A stretch of DNA of 64,000 nucleotides from assembly GCF_001247745.1 (NCBI RefSeq), contig NZ_LAIR01000002.1, positions 186,001 through 250,000 of the forward strand. Direction: 5' to 3'. The notes under the pieces are model-generated. The model was not told the DNA's origin, made no database searches, and was given only the letters and a program-made list of their open reading frames with translations. A program made the position numbers and the translations under genes. This document shows, piece after piece, positions 27,425 through 34,767 of this stretch. The DNA comes from Luteipulveratus halotolerans (GTDB taxonomy: Bacteria > Actinomycetota > Actinomycetes > Actinomycetales > Dermatophilaceae). Every line of letters starts with the position of its first letter. Positions within the stretch are counted from its first letter, which is position 1.

Positions 27425-28273
27425 GTGAGTGCCCCCGACGTCGCCGCCAGCCTGCGAGCCCTCGAACAGCTCCCGGGTGTCGCCGACGCCGTCATCGCAG
27501 CGCGCGACGCCTGCACCGAGCTGCGCTGGCACAACGCCCTGCGCCGTCGTATCCCTGAGGCCGCAGCAGAGTCGCGTGTCCGCGGTGCTCGTGCGAGCGC
27601 TGCTCTCGAAGGCGCCGAGGTCGACGTCTACACCGTGCGCGACCTGATGCGCGGAGCCGTCGCCTGGCCCACCGACGACGACCCGGTGATGCACACCGTG
27701 CGCGCAGCGGTGCAGTGCACCGCCGAGACCGAGCACGTCCGTGCACTCGTCGGTACGTCGCCCGCCCAGGCCCTCGCGCGCCTGCACGTCGGGGCGGGAG
27801 CACCTCTGCTCCCGGCCGACCAGGTCGGACGCCCGCGCGTCGGCGACGAGGACTCCCGCGAGCTGGTCGAGGTCGGGTCGGCGCCGTCTGCAGAAGAAGC
27901 CGCCGAGAGGCTGCGCGGACTCGCCGACGTCGTCGCCGCCCGTACGCAGGCTCCCGCGCTCGTCGTCGCGGCCATCGCCCACGCGGAGGTCGCGACCGTT
28001 CGACCGTTCGTGCGCGGAAACGCGGTGGTGGCAAGGGGATTCGAGCGTGCTCTGCTCCAGGAGACCGGGCTCGACCCGACCGGCGTGGTCGTCCCCGAGA
28101 TCGGTCACGGACACGAAGGCGTCGCGGGCTACGCAGGTGCGCTCGCGGCGTACGCCGGCGGCACCCGTGAGGGCGTCGCGCTGTGGCTGAAGCACTGCGC
28201 GGAGGCCGTCCAACGGGGCGCGGTCGAGGGGCTGCGCATCGCTGACGCGGTGCTCGCGGGCCGGCTGACCTGA
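27425..28273 (+). CDS. Degenerate Fic-fold protein
   Basis: 282-residue, mainly helical protein. SRVRGARASAALEGAEV (about 50-66) resembles the Fic N-terminal S-x-I/V-E-G segment. ATVRPFVRGNAVVARGFERAL (190-210) aligns with the Fic core HPFxDGNGRxxR but has Arg for the catalytic His, loses the second Gly and keeps the GN and final Arg. AMP transfer by the normal mechanism is therefore unlikely. TAGGGT (27413-27418) lies 6 nt before GTG 27425, so the mRNA is leaderless. Actinobacterial relatives lie next to the ssd/Tad locus, as here, so a link to that locus is possible but unproved. Confidence 0.72.
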   Translation: MSAPDVAASLRALEQLPGVADAVIAARDACTELRWHNALRRRIPEAAAESRVRGARASAALEGAEVDVYTVRDLMRGAVAWPTDDDPVMHTVRAAVQCTAETEHVRALVGTSPAQALARLHVGAGAPLLPADQVGRPRVGDEDSRELVEVGSAPSAEEAAERLRGLADVVAARTQAPALVVAAIAHAEVATVRPFVRGNAVVARGFERALLQETGLDPTGVVVPEIGHGHEGVAGYAGALAAYAGGTREGVALWLKHCAEAVQRGAVEGLRIADAVLAGRLT

Positions 28274-28322
28274 CCTTTCCGCAGCGCGGCATTGTGCGCC
28301 CCGGGGGAGCGGGAAACAAGTC

Positions 28323-28351
28323 TTGTTCTCGGCGTCCGACCGGCGTACAAA
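28323..28351 (+). promoter_or_regulatory. Strong promoter for the Ms1-like RNA
   Basis: TTGTTC (28323-28328), a 17-bp spacer and TACAAA (28346-28351). Transcription should begin near 28358. No plausible protein start follows, which fits a promoter for a non-coding RNA. Confidence 0.65.
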
Positions 28352-28356
28352 CGAAG

Positions 28357-28531
28357 GCAGAGAACTTCACAGCTACCGCGACTGACCCAGGCACCCACGC
28401 GCAGGCAGTTCACTAATGGACCGCTCGTCACGGGGCTTGTCCCCGGTCGACAAACCAAGGAATGCACGCTTGGTCACCTGACGTAGGTCGCGGTCGATGG
28501 CACCCCACCCTCGCGGTGGGGTGCCATCACC
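28357..28531 (+). ncRNA. Candidate Ms1/6S-like structured RNA
   Basis: This is the first half of the 686-base gene-free gap between the Fic-like gene and ssd. After a good promoter come a closing stem joining the two ends (ACCGCGAC 28375-28382 with GTCGCGGT 28487-28494), internal hairpins (CGGGG-CTTGT-CCCCG at 28431-28445; ACCAAG with CTTGGT near 28454-28474) and, directly after the closing stem, a 12-bp terminator hairpin (GATGGCACCCCA with TGGGGTGCCATC, 28496-28529). Ms1, the RNA polymerase core-binding RNA of actinobacteria, is found in this neighbourhood near ssd in Mycobacterium and other genera. The assignment is by layout and synteny; primary-sequence homology was not tested. Confidence 0.5.
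28496..28529 (+). terminator. Terminator of the Ms1-like RNA
   Basis: GATGGCACCCCA and TGGGGTGCCATC form a perfect 12-bp stem around CCCTCGCGG. It begins 2 nt after the RNA's closing stem. Confidence 0.75.
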
Positions 28532-28604
28532 CATGTGGGGGCCATTTCGCATGTGAACATTCCGTCGGCTCGAATCGTTGCGTCGCCACGCTCGACGCCG
28601 AACA

Positions 28605-28720
28605 ATGGATCTACGCGCTCCCTTCGGGTCGAGCGCCCGGAGCACCAGCCCCATCCCCCCCTGGGGTTTGGCGCTTCGACGGGCCCCGCTGTCCCCCCAG
28701 CGGGGCCCGTCTCCGTTTTC
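28605..28720 (+). ncRNA. 6C RNA
   Basis: Actinobacterial small RNA defined by two hairpins whose loops carry runs of six or more C. Hairpin 1 is CCCCA (28649-28653), loop TCCCCCCC, TGGGG (62-66). Hairpin 2 is ACGGGCCCCGCTG, loop of C residues after T (28692-28698), then AGCGGGGCCCGT (28699-28710), followed by TCCGTTTT, a proper U-tract. In Mycobacterium the 6C RNA (B11, ncRv13660c) lies beside ssd, and here too ssd is the next gene. The 5' end is uncertain. Known members regulate targets by pairing through the C-rich loops. Confidence 0.85.
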
Positions 28721-28959
28721 GTGGCTCTCACTCCTCCGCCGACCGTGCTCGCAGGCTCGCCCGGACGGCATCGTCGGCGCGACGTGTCGTACGAGCGTCA
28801 CCGCGGGTGAGCGTTGTGGGATGGCGGGGACATGGAGGGAGGCCGGGTGGCCCGCTCCGGAGATCCCCTCATCCACATCCCCGATGCGAGACCAACCGGC
28901 CTCCACAACGACTGACGTGCACCTGGCCGAGCGGGTTCCCGCCGCGGTCGGATCGGCGC

Positions 28960-29670
28960 ATGACATCTCGAGCAGCGTTCTCCCTGGGCGTGATCGGCGG
29001 CAGCGGAGGATGCGGCGCATCCGTCCTGACCGGTGCGATCGCGACCCGCGCGGCCAAGGCCGGCCATCGCACGGTTGCCGTCGACCTCGACCCTGCGGGC
29101 GGCGGTCTCGACGTGGTGCTCGGGCTTGAGCACGCTCCGGGTCCGCGCTGGCGTGACCTGCACGGCCTGCGTGGTGCGCTCGACTCGGACGCACTGATCG
29201 ACCAGCTCCCGACGACCGCCGACGGACTGGCGGTGCTGTCCTACGACCGCGCATGGTTCGACGCCGACGCGGCCATGCAGCGCACGGTCATCGACGGACT
29301 GCGGGCGGGCGTCGACGTCGTCGTCCTCGACCGTGCGCGCCATCGCGCGGTGCCGACCGCGATGGACGCTGCCGTGCTGCTCGCGCACGGCACGCTGTCG
29401 GGGCTCGCCGGCGCCCAGGTCACCGCGGACCACCTGCTCAGCACCTCGGTCGAGCCATGGCTGATCACCCGAGACGTCGCTGACCACGTCGTGCACCAGG
29501 TGTGCGAGGTCCTGCAGACGCCGTTGCTCGCCGAGCTGCGCAGCGAGTCCGCGGTCGAGTCCGACCTCGCGCGCGGCGTGCCCCCAGGGCGTTCCCACAA
29601 GTCCGTGCTCGCGCGGGTCGCCGACACGGTCCTGCGCGACCTGCTCATCGAACGGCGCGCGGCCGCATGA
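28960..29670 (+). CDS. ssd: Ssd/CpaE-like MinD-type ATPase of the Tad pilus locus
   Basis: 236-residue protein with a degenerate ParA/MinD P-loop: GVIGGSGGCGASVLTGAIA takes the place of the usual KGGxGK(T/S), so the second lysine is absent. VAVDLDPAGGGLDVVLGLE follows as switch I. Such CpaE/TadZ/Ssd proteins localise the pilus machine or influence septum placement. The N-terminal receiver-like domain of longer CpaE proteins is missing. ATG 28960 is the first start consistent with the family. An inverted repeat (GGAGGCCGG/CCGGCCTCC, about 28836 and 28896) in the untranslated leader may be structural. The stop overlaps tadA by 4 nt. Confidence 0.8.
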   Translation: MTSRAAFSLGVIGGSGGCGASVLTGAIATRAAKAGHRTVAVDLDPAGGGLDVVLGLEHAPGPRWRDLHGLRGALDSDALIDQLPTTADGLAVLSYDRAWFDADAAMQRTVIDGLRAGVDVVVLDRARHRAVPTAMDAAVLLAHGTLSGLAGAQVTADHLLSTSVEPWLITRDVADHVVHQVCEVLQTPLLAELRSESAVESDLARGVPPGRSHKSVLARVADTVLRDLLIERRAAA

Positions 29671-30791
29671 CCGTCGGCGGCACCATCTGGCGACACATCC
29701 GTGAGGGAGAGGCGCCGACACCGACCAACGTCGCCGCCCTCGTACGCCACGACTCGGCCGTGCTCGGCGCCGAACGCGCCGATGAGCTGCGTCGGCGGCT
29801 GTCGGCCGACGTCCTCGGGGCCGGTCCGCTGGAGGTCCTTCTCACCGAGCCGGGCGTCACCGATGTCCTCGTCAACGGCACGTCGGGCGTGTGGGTCGAC
29901 CGGGGCGACGGCCTACGGACCGTCGCCGTCGACCTGGGCGACGCCGAGTCCGTACGCCGTCTCGCCGTGCGTCTGGCCGGCGCGGCCGGTCGCCGCCTCG
30001 ACGAGACCAGCCCGTACGTCGACGGCCTGCTGCCGGGCGGCGTACGCCTGCACGCACTGCTGCCACCGCTCGTCGACGGAGCCGCACACATCTCGCTGCG
30101 GGTGCCGCAGCGCCGACGACCCGACCTCGCCACGCTGCACCGGTTGGGGGCCGTTGACGACGCCGGGCTGTCGCTCCTGCGCCGGCTGGTCGCCGCACGG
30201 TCAGCGTTCGTGATCAGCGGCGGCACCGGCTCCGGCAAGACAACCCTCCTCGGCGCGCTGCTGCGCGAGGTCGACCCCGCCGAGCGGATCGTGCTGGTCG
30301 AGGACGTCCGTGAGCTGCAGGTCGACCACCCGCACGTCGTGCGGCTCGAGGCACGCGCCCCCAACGTCGAGGGACGCGGCGAGGTCACGCTCACCACGCT
30401 CGTGCGCCAGTCGTTGCGGATGCGCCCCGACCGGTTGGTCGTCGGTGAGGTGCGCGGTGCCGAGGTGCGCGAGCTGCTGAGCGCGCTCAACACCGGTCAT
30501 GAGGGTGGGTGCGGCACCGTGCACGCCAACGCCAGCACCGACGTCGTCGCACGCTTCGAGGCGCTCGGCGCACTCGCGGGGATGTCTCCCGAGGCCGTGC
30601 GCACCCAGCTCGCCAGCGCGATCAGCGTCGTCGTGCACCTGCGCCGTACGCCGGCCGGACGTCAGGTCAGCGAGGTCGGCGTCCTGCGCAGGCACGACGG
30701 GCAGGTCGAGGTCGTGCCAGGGCTCGTCCGCGAGTCCGGCGAGCTGCGGCCGGGCCCGGCGTGGGCCACGCTGCAGGAGCGCCTGTCATGA
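29667..30791 (+). CDS. tadA: TadA/CpaF secretion ATPase
   Basis: 374-residue type II/IV secretion ATPase that powers Flp pilus assembly. Walker A is GGTGSGKTT (K191). The Asp-box region is IVLVEDVRELQ, Walker B is RPDRLVVGEVRGAE, and the His-box is GHEGGCGTVHANAS. The N-terminal domain includes the family strand VLVNGTSGVWVDRG. ATG 29667 overlaps the ssd stop (ATGA) and the gene overlaps tadB the same way, so the whole locus is translationally coupled. Confidence 0.94.
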   Translation: MTVGGTIWRHIREGEAPTPTNVAALVRHDSAVLGAERADELRRRLSADVLGAGPLEVLLTEPGVTDVLVNGTSGVWVDRGDGLRTVAVDLGDAESVRRLAVRLAGAAGRRLDETSPYVDGLLPGGVRLHALLPPLVDGAAHISLRVPQRRRPDLATLHRLGAVDDAGLSLLRRLVAARSAFVISGGTGSGKTTLLGALLREVDPAERIVLVEDVRELQVDHPHVVRLEARAPNVEGRGEVTLTTLVRQSLRMRPDRLVVGEVRGAEVRELLSALNTGHEGGCGTVHANASTDVVARFEALGALAGMSPEAVRTQLASAISVVVHLRRTPAGRQVSEVGVLRRHDGQVEVVPGLVRESGELRPGPAWATLQERLS

Positions 30792-31492
30792 CCGTGCTGG
30801 TCGTCGGGCTGCTCGTGGGCCTGGCCGTCATGACCTGGCCGCACCGGCGAGCGGTCCTGCCCGGCGCGGAGGTCGAGCCGATCACACCGCCCGTACGCCG
30901 GCCTCGTCGTCGCCGCGCGTCACGGGCCGACCGCGAACGCTCACGCACGGTGCTCCGACTGCTCGATTCGGTCGCGCCCGCGGTCGAGGCGGGCGTGCCC
31001 CCTGCGCAAGCCGTCGAGGTCGCGGTGCGCACGACCCGGATCCACGATGCCGCGCTCCGCAGTGACGTCGACCAGCTGGTCGAGGCCGGCGCACAGGGTC
31101 ACGACCTCGGACCGCTCTGGCTGCGGATGGCTGAGCGCCACCACTCCGACGCGATCGGCGAGGTCGGCCGGGCGTGGACGCTGTCGGACCGGTTCGGGTC
31201 GCCCCTCGCCGACGCGCTCGCCACGGCCACCGCGACGATGCGGGCCCGGATCGAGCACGAGCGCAAGGTGCACACGTTGATCGCCGGACCGCGCGCCACC
31301 ATGCAGCTGCTCACGCTGCTGCCCGTGGGTGGGCTCGGCCTCGCGCCGATCATCGGGGTGCCGCTGTCGGAGGTCTACTCCGCGCGGGTTCTGGTCCTGG
31401 CCGGCGTGCCCGGGATCGCCCTGCTCCTGATCGGGCGTTACGCCGTGGCCAGGATGGTGCGCCGCGCGACCGCCCAGCAGGCTCTGACATGA
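30788..31492 (+). CDS. tadB: TadB-like type II secretion F-domain membrane protein
   Basis: 234-residue inner-membrane platform protein. A short N-terminal membrane helix is followed by a basic segment, a cytoplasmic helical T2SSF domain (VLRLLDSVAPAVEAGVPPAQAVEVA) and two C-terminal membrane helices (TMQLLTLLPVGGLGLAPIIGV and VLVLAGVPGIALLLIG). It should dock the TadA hexamer with TadC. Overlaps tadA and tadC by 4 nt each. Confidence 0.85.
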   Translation: MTVLVVGLLVGLAVMTWPHRRAVLPGAEVEPITPPVRRPRRRRASRADRERSRTVLRLLDSVAPAVEAGVPPAQAVEVAVRTTRIHDAALRSDVDQLVEAGAQGHDLGPLWLRMAERHHSDAIGEVGRAWTLSDRFGSPLADALATATATMRARIEHERKVHTLIAGPRATMQLLTLLPVGGLGLAPIIGVPLSEVYSARVLVLAGVPGIALLLIGRYAVARMVRRATAQQALT

Positions 31493-32058
31493 CCGCCGTT
31501 CTCGGCGGGCTCGTCCTGCTCGCATGGTGCCTGTGGCCCGGACGATCGACGCGCCCCGTCCTGGCAGGGTCAGCGCCCCAACCGACGGCGCCTCCGGTGG
31601 CGACAGCCACGTCCGACGAGGGCCCGCTCGCCGTCGCCGAGGCGATGGACCTGCTCGCTCTCGCCCTCGGCACCGGTGCCGCTGTGGTGACCGCGGTCGA
31701 GGCCGTCGCCGACCGAGCAGGCCCGGTGGTCGCTGTTCACCTGCGCCACGTCGCAGCCGCCTTGCGCTGGGGCGTCGAGCCCACCGTCGCCTGGGACGGA
31801 CTGCCTCGGGTGTGGCGGCCGGCAGCGCAGGCGATGGCGCTCGCGGCCATCGCGGGCGTCGCACCCGGCAGCCTGCTCAGGCGCGCAGCCGACGACGTCC
31901 GCGAGGCCGAACGCCGACGCCTCGAGGAGTCGGCCGCCCGGCTGTCCGTGCGCATCGTCGTACCACTCGGGCTGTGCTTCCTGCCGGCGTTCGGGCTGCT
32001 GACCGTGATCCCCGTCGTCGCCGCCCTCGCCTCCGGTCTGCTCACCGGCGGCCCCTGA
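31489..32058 (+). CDS. tadC: TadC-like type II secretion F-domain membrane protein
   Basis: 189-residue partner of TadB. An N-terminal membrane helix, a Pro/Ala-rich linker, the T2SSF helical domain (AVAEAMDLLALALGTGAAVVTAVEAV split by variable residues) and a C-terminal pair of helices ending LTVIPVVAALASGLLTGGP. Actinobacterial TadB/TadC are shorter than their proteobacterial counterparts, as here. About 110 nt of untranslated sequence follows before the pilin gene. Confidence 0.85.
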   Translation: MTAVLGGLVLLAWCLWPGRSTRPVLAGSAPQPTAPPVATATSDEGPLAVAEAMDLLALALGTGAAVVTAVEAVADRAGPVVAVHLRHVAAALRWGVEPTVAWDGLPRVWRPAAQAMALAAIAGVAPGSLLRRAADDVREAERRRLEESAARLSVRIVVPLGLCFLPAFGLLTVIPVVAALASGLLTGGP

Positions 32059-32167
32059 CCTGCTCGGCGCCCGCGCCGCTCAGACGCCGCGCTCGCGGCC
32101 GGCTCGTACGTCGAGCCAAACACCGTCGTACGCCACCGTGGCGCACGCGAAAACCCTTGGAGGAAAT

Positions 32168-32386
32168 ATGAATCCGAACACTCTGACCGCCCGTCGTCGA
32201 CTTGCTGCCCGGTGGCGAGCCGTCGCGGTCCGCGGTCGCGACGCCGGCATGACGACCGCCGAGTACGCCGTCGGCACCCTCGCGGCGGTGGCGTTCGCCG
32301 CACTGCTCATCGCCGTCATCAAGTCCGGCACGGTCAAGGCGGCGCTCACGGGCATCATCCAGTCGGCGCTGAGCACCGTCTCATGA
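32168..32386 (+). CDS. flp: Flp-type pilin, DUF4244 family
   Basis: 72-residue prepilin. A basic N-terminal leader (ARRRLAARWRAVAVRGRD) precedes the processing/hydrophobic segment AGMTTAEYAVGTLAAVAFAALL, in which the Glu-Tyr pair after the cleavage site is the Flp hallmark, then a short tail. ATG 32168 has a perfect GGAGGAAAT ribosome-binding site, much stronger than others in the locus, consistent with the need for many pilin copies. The upstream ATG-like start at 32138 is rejected because it lies before this site. Confidence 0.88.
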   Translation: MNPNTLTARRRLAARWRAVAVRGRDAGMTTAEYAVGTLAAVAFAALLIAVIKSGTVKAALTGIIQSALSTVS

Positions 32387-32829
32387 ACCGACGGCGGCTG
32401 TGGGCGCACAAGCGAAAGCCATTCGTACGCAACGGTTCTCGCCACGTTCTCGACGAGTCGCCGACTCGTCGCCCCCGTCGTGGCAGCCAGAGCGGCATGG
32501 TCTCCGCCGAGCTCGCAGCCGCCGTCCCGGCCGTCGTGTTCGTCCTGGCGGTGGCCCTCAACGCCATTGCGATCGGCATCGACCAGGTCCGGTGCGCTGA
32601 CGGAGCCAGGCTCGCCGCACGCGCTGCCGCTCGAGGTGACACGGCTGAGGCAGTTCGGGCAGCGGGTCTGCGCAACGCACCCGACCGGGCGACTGTGCTG
32701 GTGGGCAACGGCGACCTCGTGCAGGTCACCGTGACGAGCCCGGTTCCCGGTCCGTTCGGGTGGCTCGTCGGAGGCGCCGACCTGAGCGCGACCGTGCGTG
32801 CGCAGCGTGAGACGGCGGCCGCCCCATGA
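32383..32829 (+). CDS. tadE: TadE-like pseudopilin
   Basis: 148-residue protein with a long basic leader followed by SGMVSAELAAAVPAVVFVLAVALNAIAIG (GMVSAELAAA resembles the TadE processing site with its conserved Glu) and a C-terminal extracellular beta-rich domain (VQVTVTSPVPGPFGWLVGG). Minor pseudopilins of this type start or regulate Flp fibre assembly. Overlaps the pilin and the TadG-like gene by 4 nt. Confidence 0.82.
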   Translation: MNRRRLWAHKRKPFVRNGSRHVLDESPTRRPRRGSQSGMVSAELAAAVPAVVFVLAVALNAIAIGIDQVRCADGARLAARAAARGDTAEAVRAAGLRNAPDRATVLVGNGDLVQVTVTSPVPGPFGWLVGGADLSATVRAQRETAAAP

Positions 32830-33224
32830 GCGATCGAGTGTCTCGGCGGAGCGACCGGGGGTCGGGGTCGTTGCTGATGATCGGGGTGTGCGGCGTGCTC
32901 CTCGTCCTGCTCACCGGTGCCATGGTGCTGGTGAGCGCGGTCCATGCGAGCGCGCGCGCACGCGCGGCCGCCGACCTGGCCGCACTCGCCGCGGCGGACC
33001 TCGTCCTCAACCCGACTCCCGGCGAGGCGCCGTGCACGCGGGCGAGCCGTCTCGCGGCGGCCAACGGCGGCGAGCTCGTTGCATGCTCCACCGGCCAGGA
33101 CGACGTCGTCGTCACCGTGCGGGTCGAGTCGTCGGCGAGTGTCATCGGCGCGGCGACCGCGCGCAGCCGGGCCGGGCTCAGCCCCGAGTCGGCGTCTTCT
33201 CCGCCCACCCGCCCGATGCCGTGA
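32826..33224 (+). CDS. TadG-like (Rv3654c-type) secreted/pseudopilin protein
   Basis: 132-residue protein. RRSDRGSGSLLMIGVCGVLLVLLTGAMVLVSAVHA is the single N-terminal membrane segment (GSGSLLMIG resembles the TadG/helicase-secretion-neighbourhood family), then RARAAADLAALAAADL, a helix shared with TadG-family proteins, and two Cys (EAPCTRAS and LVACSTG) that may form a disulfide. It is the last gene of the coupled Tad operon. Annotated elsewhere as helicase/secretion neighborhood TadE-like protein. Confidence 0.78.
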   Translation: MSDRVSRRSDRGSGSLLMIGVCGVLLVLLTGAMVLVSAVHASARARAAADLAALAAADLVLNPTPGEAPCTRASRLAAANGGELVACSTGQDDVVVTVRVESSASVIGAATARSRAGLSPESASSPPTRPMP

Positions 33225-33236
33225 TAGGTGTCGGCC

Positions 33237-34574
33237 ATGACGATCGGAGTACAGCACCAGCAGTCAGCCGCCCGTCACCTGTCCGAGCTCGTACGCATCC
33301 CGACGGTGTCGACGCCCGACCCGGCAGATCGCGACACCGAGGCGTTCGCGGAGTTCCCGCGGGCCCTGCAGAGCGCGTACCCGCTGCTGCACGAGCACCT
33401 CGACCTCACGACCGTCGGCGACGGCGGACTCCTGTTCAGGTGGCAGGGCGCGAGCGACGCGCGGCCCCTCGTCCTGATGGCGCACTGGGACGTCGTGCCG
33501 GTCGAGCCGGAGCAGTGGAGCGACGACCCGTTCTCGGGACGCATCGCCGACGGCACCGTGCACGGTCGTGGGACGCTCGACGACAAGGGCTCTCTCGTCG
33601 TGATCTGCGAAGCGGTCGAATCCCTTCTGGCGCAAGGCTTTTCGCCGTCGTACGACGTCTACCTGTCGTTCGGCTGCGACGAGGAGATCTCCGGTACGAC
33701 CGCGCCGGCCGCCGTCGACGAGCTGCGTCGGCGTGGGGTGACGCCCTGGCTCGTGATCGACGAGGGCGGCGCCGTGGTCGAGGGGGTCTTCCCTGGGCTG
33801 AAGAAGCCGGCCGCGCTCGTCGGCCTGGCCGAGAAGGGCGTCCTCGACGTCGAGATCCGCACGAGTGCCAGCAGCGGACACGCCTCGATGCCCGCCCGGC
33901 ACGGCGCGGTGGCACGGCTCGCCGCGGCGATCACCCGCATCGACGCCCACCCGTTCCCGGTCAGTCTCACCCCGCCGTTCGTCACGATGCTGCAGACGCT
34001 CGGCCCGCATCTCGCGCCACCGCTACGGCCGCTGCTCGCCCGGGCCGATCGGGCGCGACCGGCCCTTGCGCGCCTGCTCGCCCGGCTCGGTCCTGAGACT
34101 GCGGCCGTCGTGCGCACGACCGTCGCGATCACCCGGCTGGAGGGCAGCCCGGCCGCCAACGTCGTCGCCTCGACCGCGTCCGCCCACGCCAACATCCGCA
34201 TCCAGGTCGGCGAGACCGTGCGGACGACGCTCGACCGGCTCACCCAGGTCGTCCACGACCCGACGGTCGAGCTCCACGTCGTGTCGGCCGCCGACCCGAC
34301 GCCGATCTCGCCGAGCGACGGACCGCAGTTCGCGGCGATCCGGGCCGCAGTCGCGGCCACCTATCCCGAAGCGGTGACCGCGCCGTACGTCATGCTCCAG
34401 GCGTCCGATGCCCGCCACTTCCACGCGATCAGCGAGCACGTCTACCGGTTCAGCCCGCTCGCGATGACCCGGGCGCAGCGCGACAGCATCCACGGCGTCG
34501 ACGAGCACGTCACGATCGATGCGCTGGGACGCGGGGTCGTGTTCTACCGGCGCCTGATCGCCGACCACGCCTGA
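33237..34574 (+). CDS. M20 family metallopeptidase (carboxypeptidase PM20D1-like)
   Basis: 446-residue di-zinc peptidase/amidohydrolase. Zinc ligands and catalytic residues are in LMAHWDVVPV (His, Asp), GRGTLDDKG (bridging Asp) and FGCDEEISG (catalytic Glu pair), with a later lid domain and the final His in SIHGVDEHVT. The best resemblance is to the PM20D1/YscS subgroup, which cleave dipeptides or N-acyl amino acids. No signal peptide, so probably cytosolic. ATG 33237 is favoured, though GTG 33228 is possible; neither has a strong ribosome-binding site. Confidence 0.88.
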   Translation: MTIGVQHQQSAARHLSELVRIPTVSTPDPADRDTEAFAEFPRALQSAYPLLHEHLDLTTVGDGGLLFRWQGASDARPLVLMAHWDVVPVEPEQWSDDPFSGRIADGTVHGRGTLDDKGSLVVICEAVESLLAQGFSPSYDVYLSFGCDEEISGTTAPAAVDELRRRGVTPWLVIDEGGAVVEGVFPGLKKPAALVGLAEKGVLDVEIRTSASSGHASMPARHGAVARLAAAITRIDAHPFPVSLTPPFVTMLQTLGPHLAPPLRPLLARADRARPALARLLARLGPETAAVVRTTVAITRLEGSPAANVVASTASAHANIRIQVGETVRTTLDRLTQVVHDPTVELHVVSAADPTPISPSDGPQFAAIRAAVAATYPEAVTAPYVMLQASDARHFHAISEHVYRFSPLAMTRAQRDSIHGVDEHVTIDALGRGVVFYRRLIADHA

Positions 34575-34619
34575 CGGTCGCCTTCGGGTTCTTCGAGGCG
34601 GGCAGGCGACCGGTCGGCG

Positions 34620-34625
34620 TACCCT
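34620..34625 (+). promoter_or_regulatory. -10 element of a leaderless promoter
   Basis: TACCCT with 6 nt to the ATG at 34632, the spacing of a leaderless transcript starting at the A of the ATG. No clear -35. Confidence 0.5.
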
Positions 34626-34631
34626 GGACCC

Positions 34632-34703
34632 ATGCGAGGCGTACTGCGATTTATCCGCCCCCGGCCGATCACCGGCCGCGGGGCAGCGTTCGCGCGCGTC
34701 TAG
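34632..34703 (+). CDS. Putative 23-residue leader peptide upstream of the PheS-like ligase
   Basis: A small reading frame, too short for ordinary gene calling, begins MRGVLRFIRP and ends GRGAAFARV before TAG. It starts at the predicted transcription start and ends 64 nt before the ligase start. Its central codons coincide with a GC-rich inverted repeat (CCCCGGCCG near 34658 and CCGGCCGCGGGG ending 34683), the kind of overlap seen in translation-coupled attenuators. It is Arg-rich and contains two Phe codons. Whether the peptide or only its translation matters is unknown. Existence as a coding gene is inferred. Confidence 0.5.
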   Translation: MRGVLRFIRPRPITGRGAAFARV

Positions 34704-34767
34704 GTCCCGCACCGGTCCGGCCGGGGGTGCAGCCCACCCACCGCCCGTTCAGACCGAAGGACCTGCC

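Noticed and set aside
34575..34767. T-box or other known riboswitch upstream of the PheS-like ligase
   Set aside because: No specifier-loop/antiterminator T-box sequence (such as the TGGNACC motif) is seen; the leader ORF and hairpin are the only signals.
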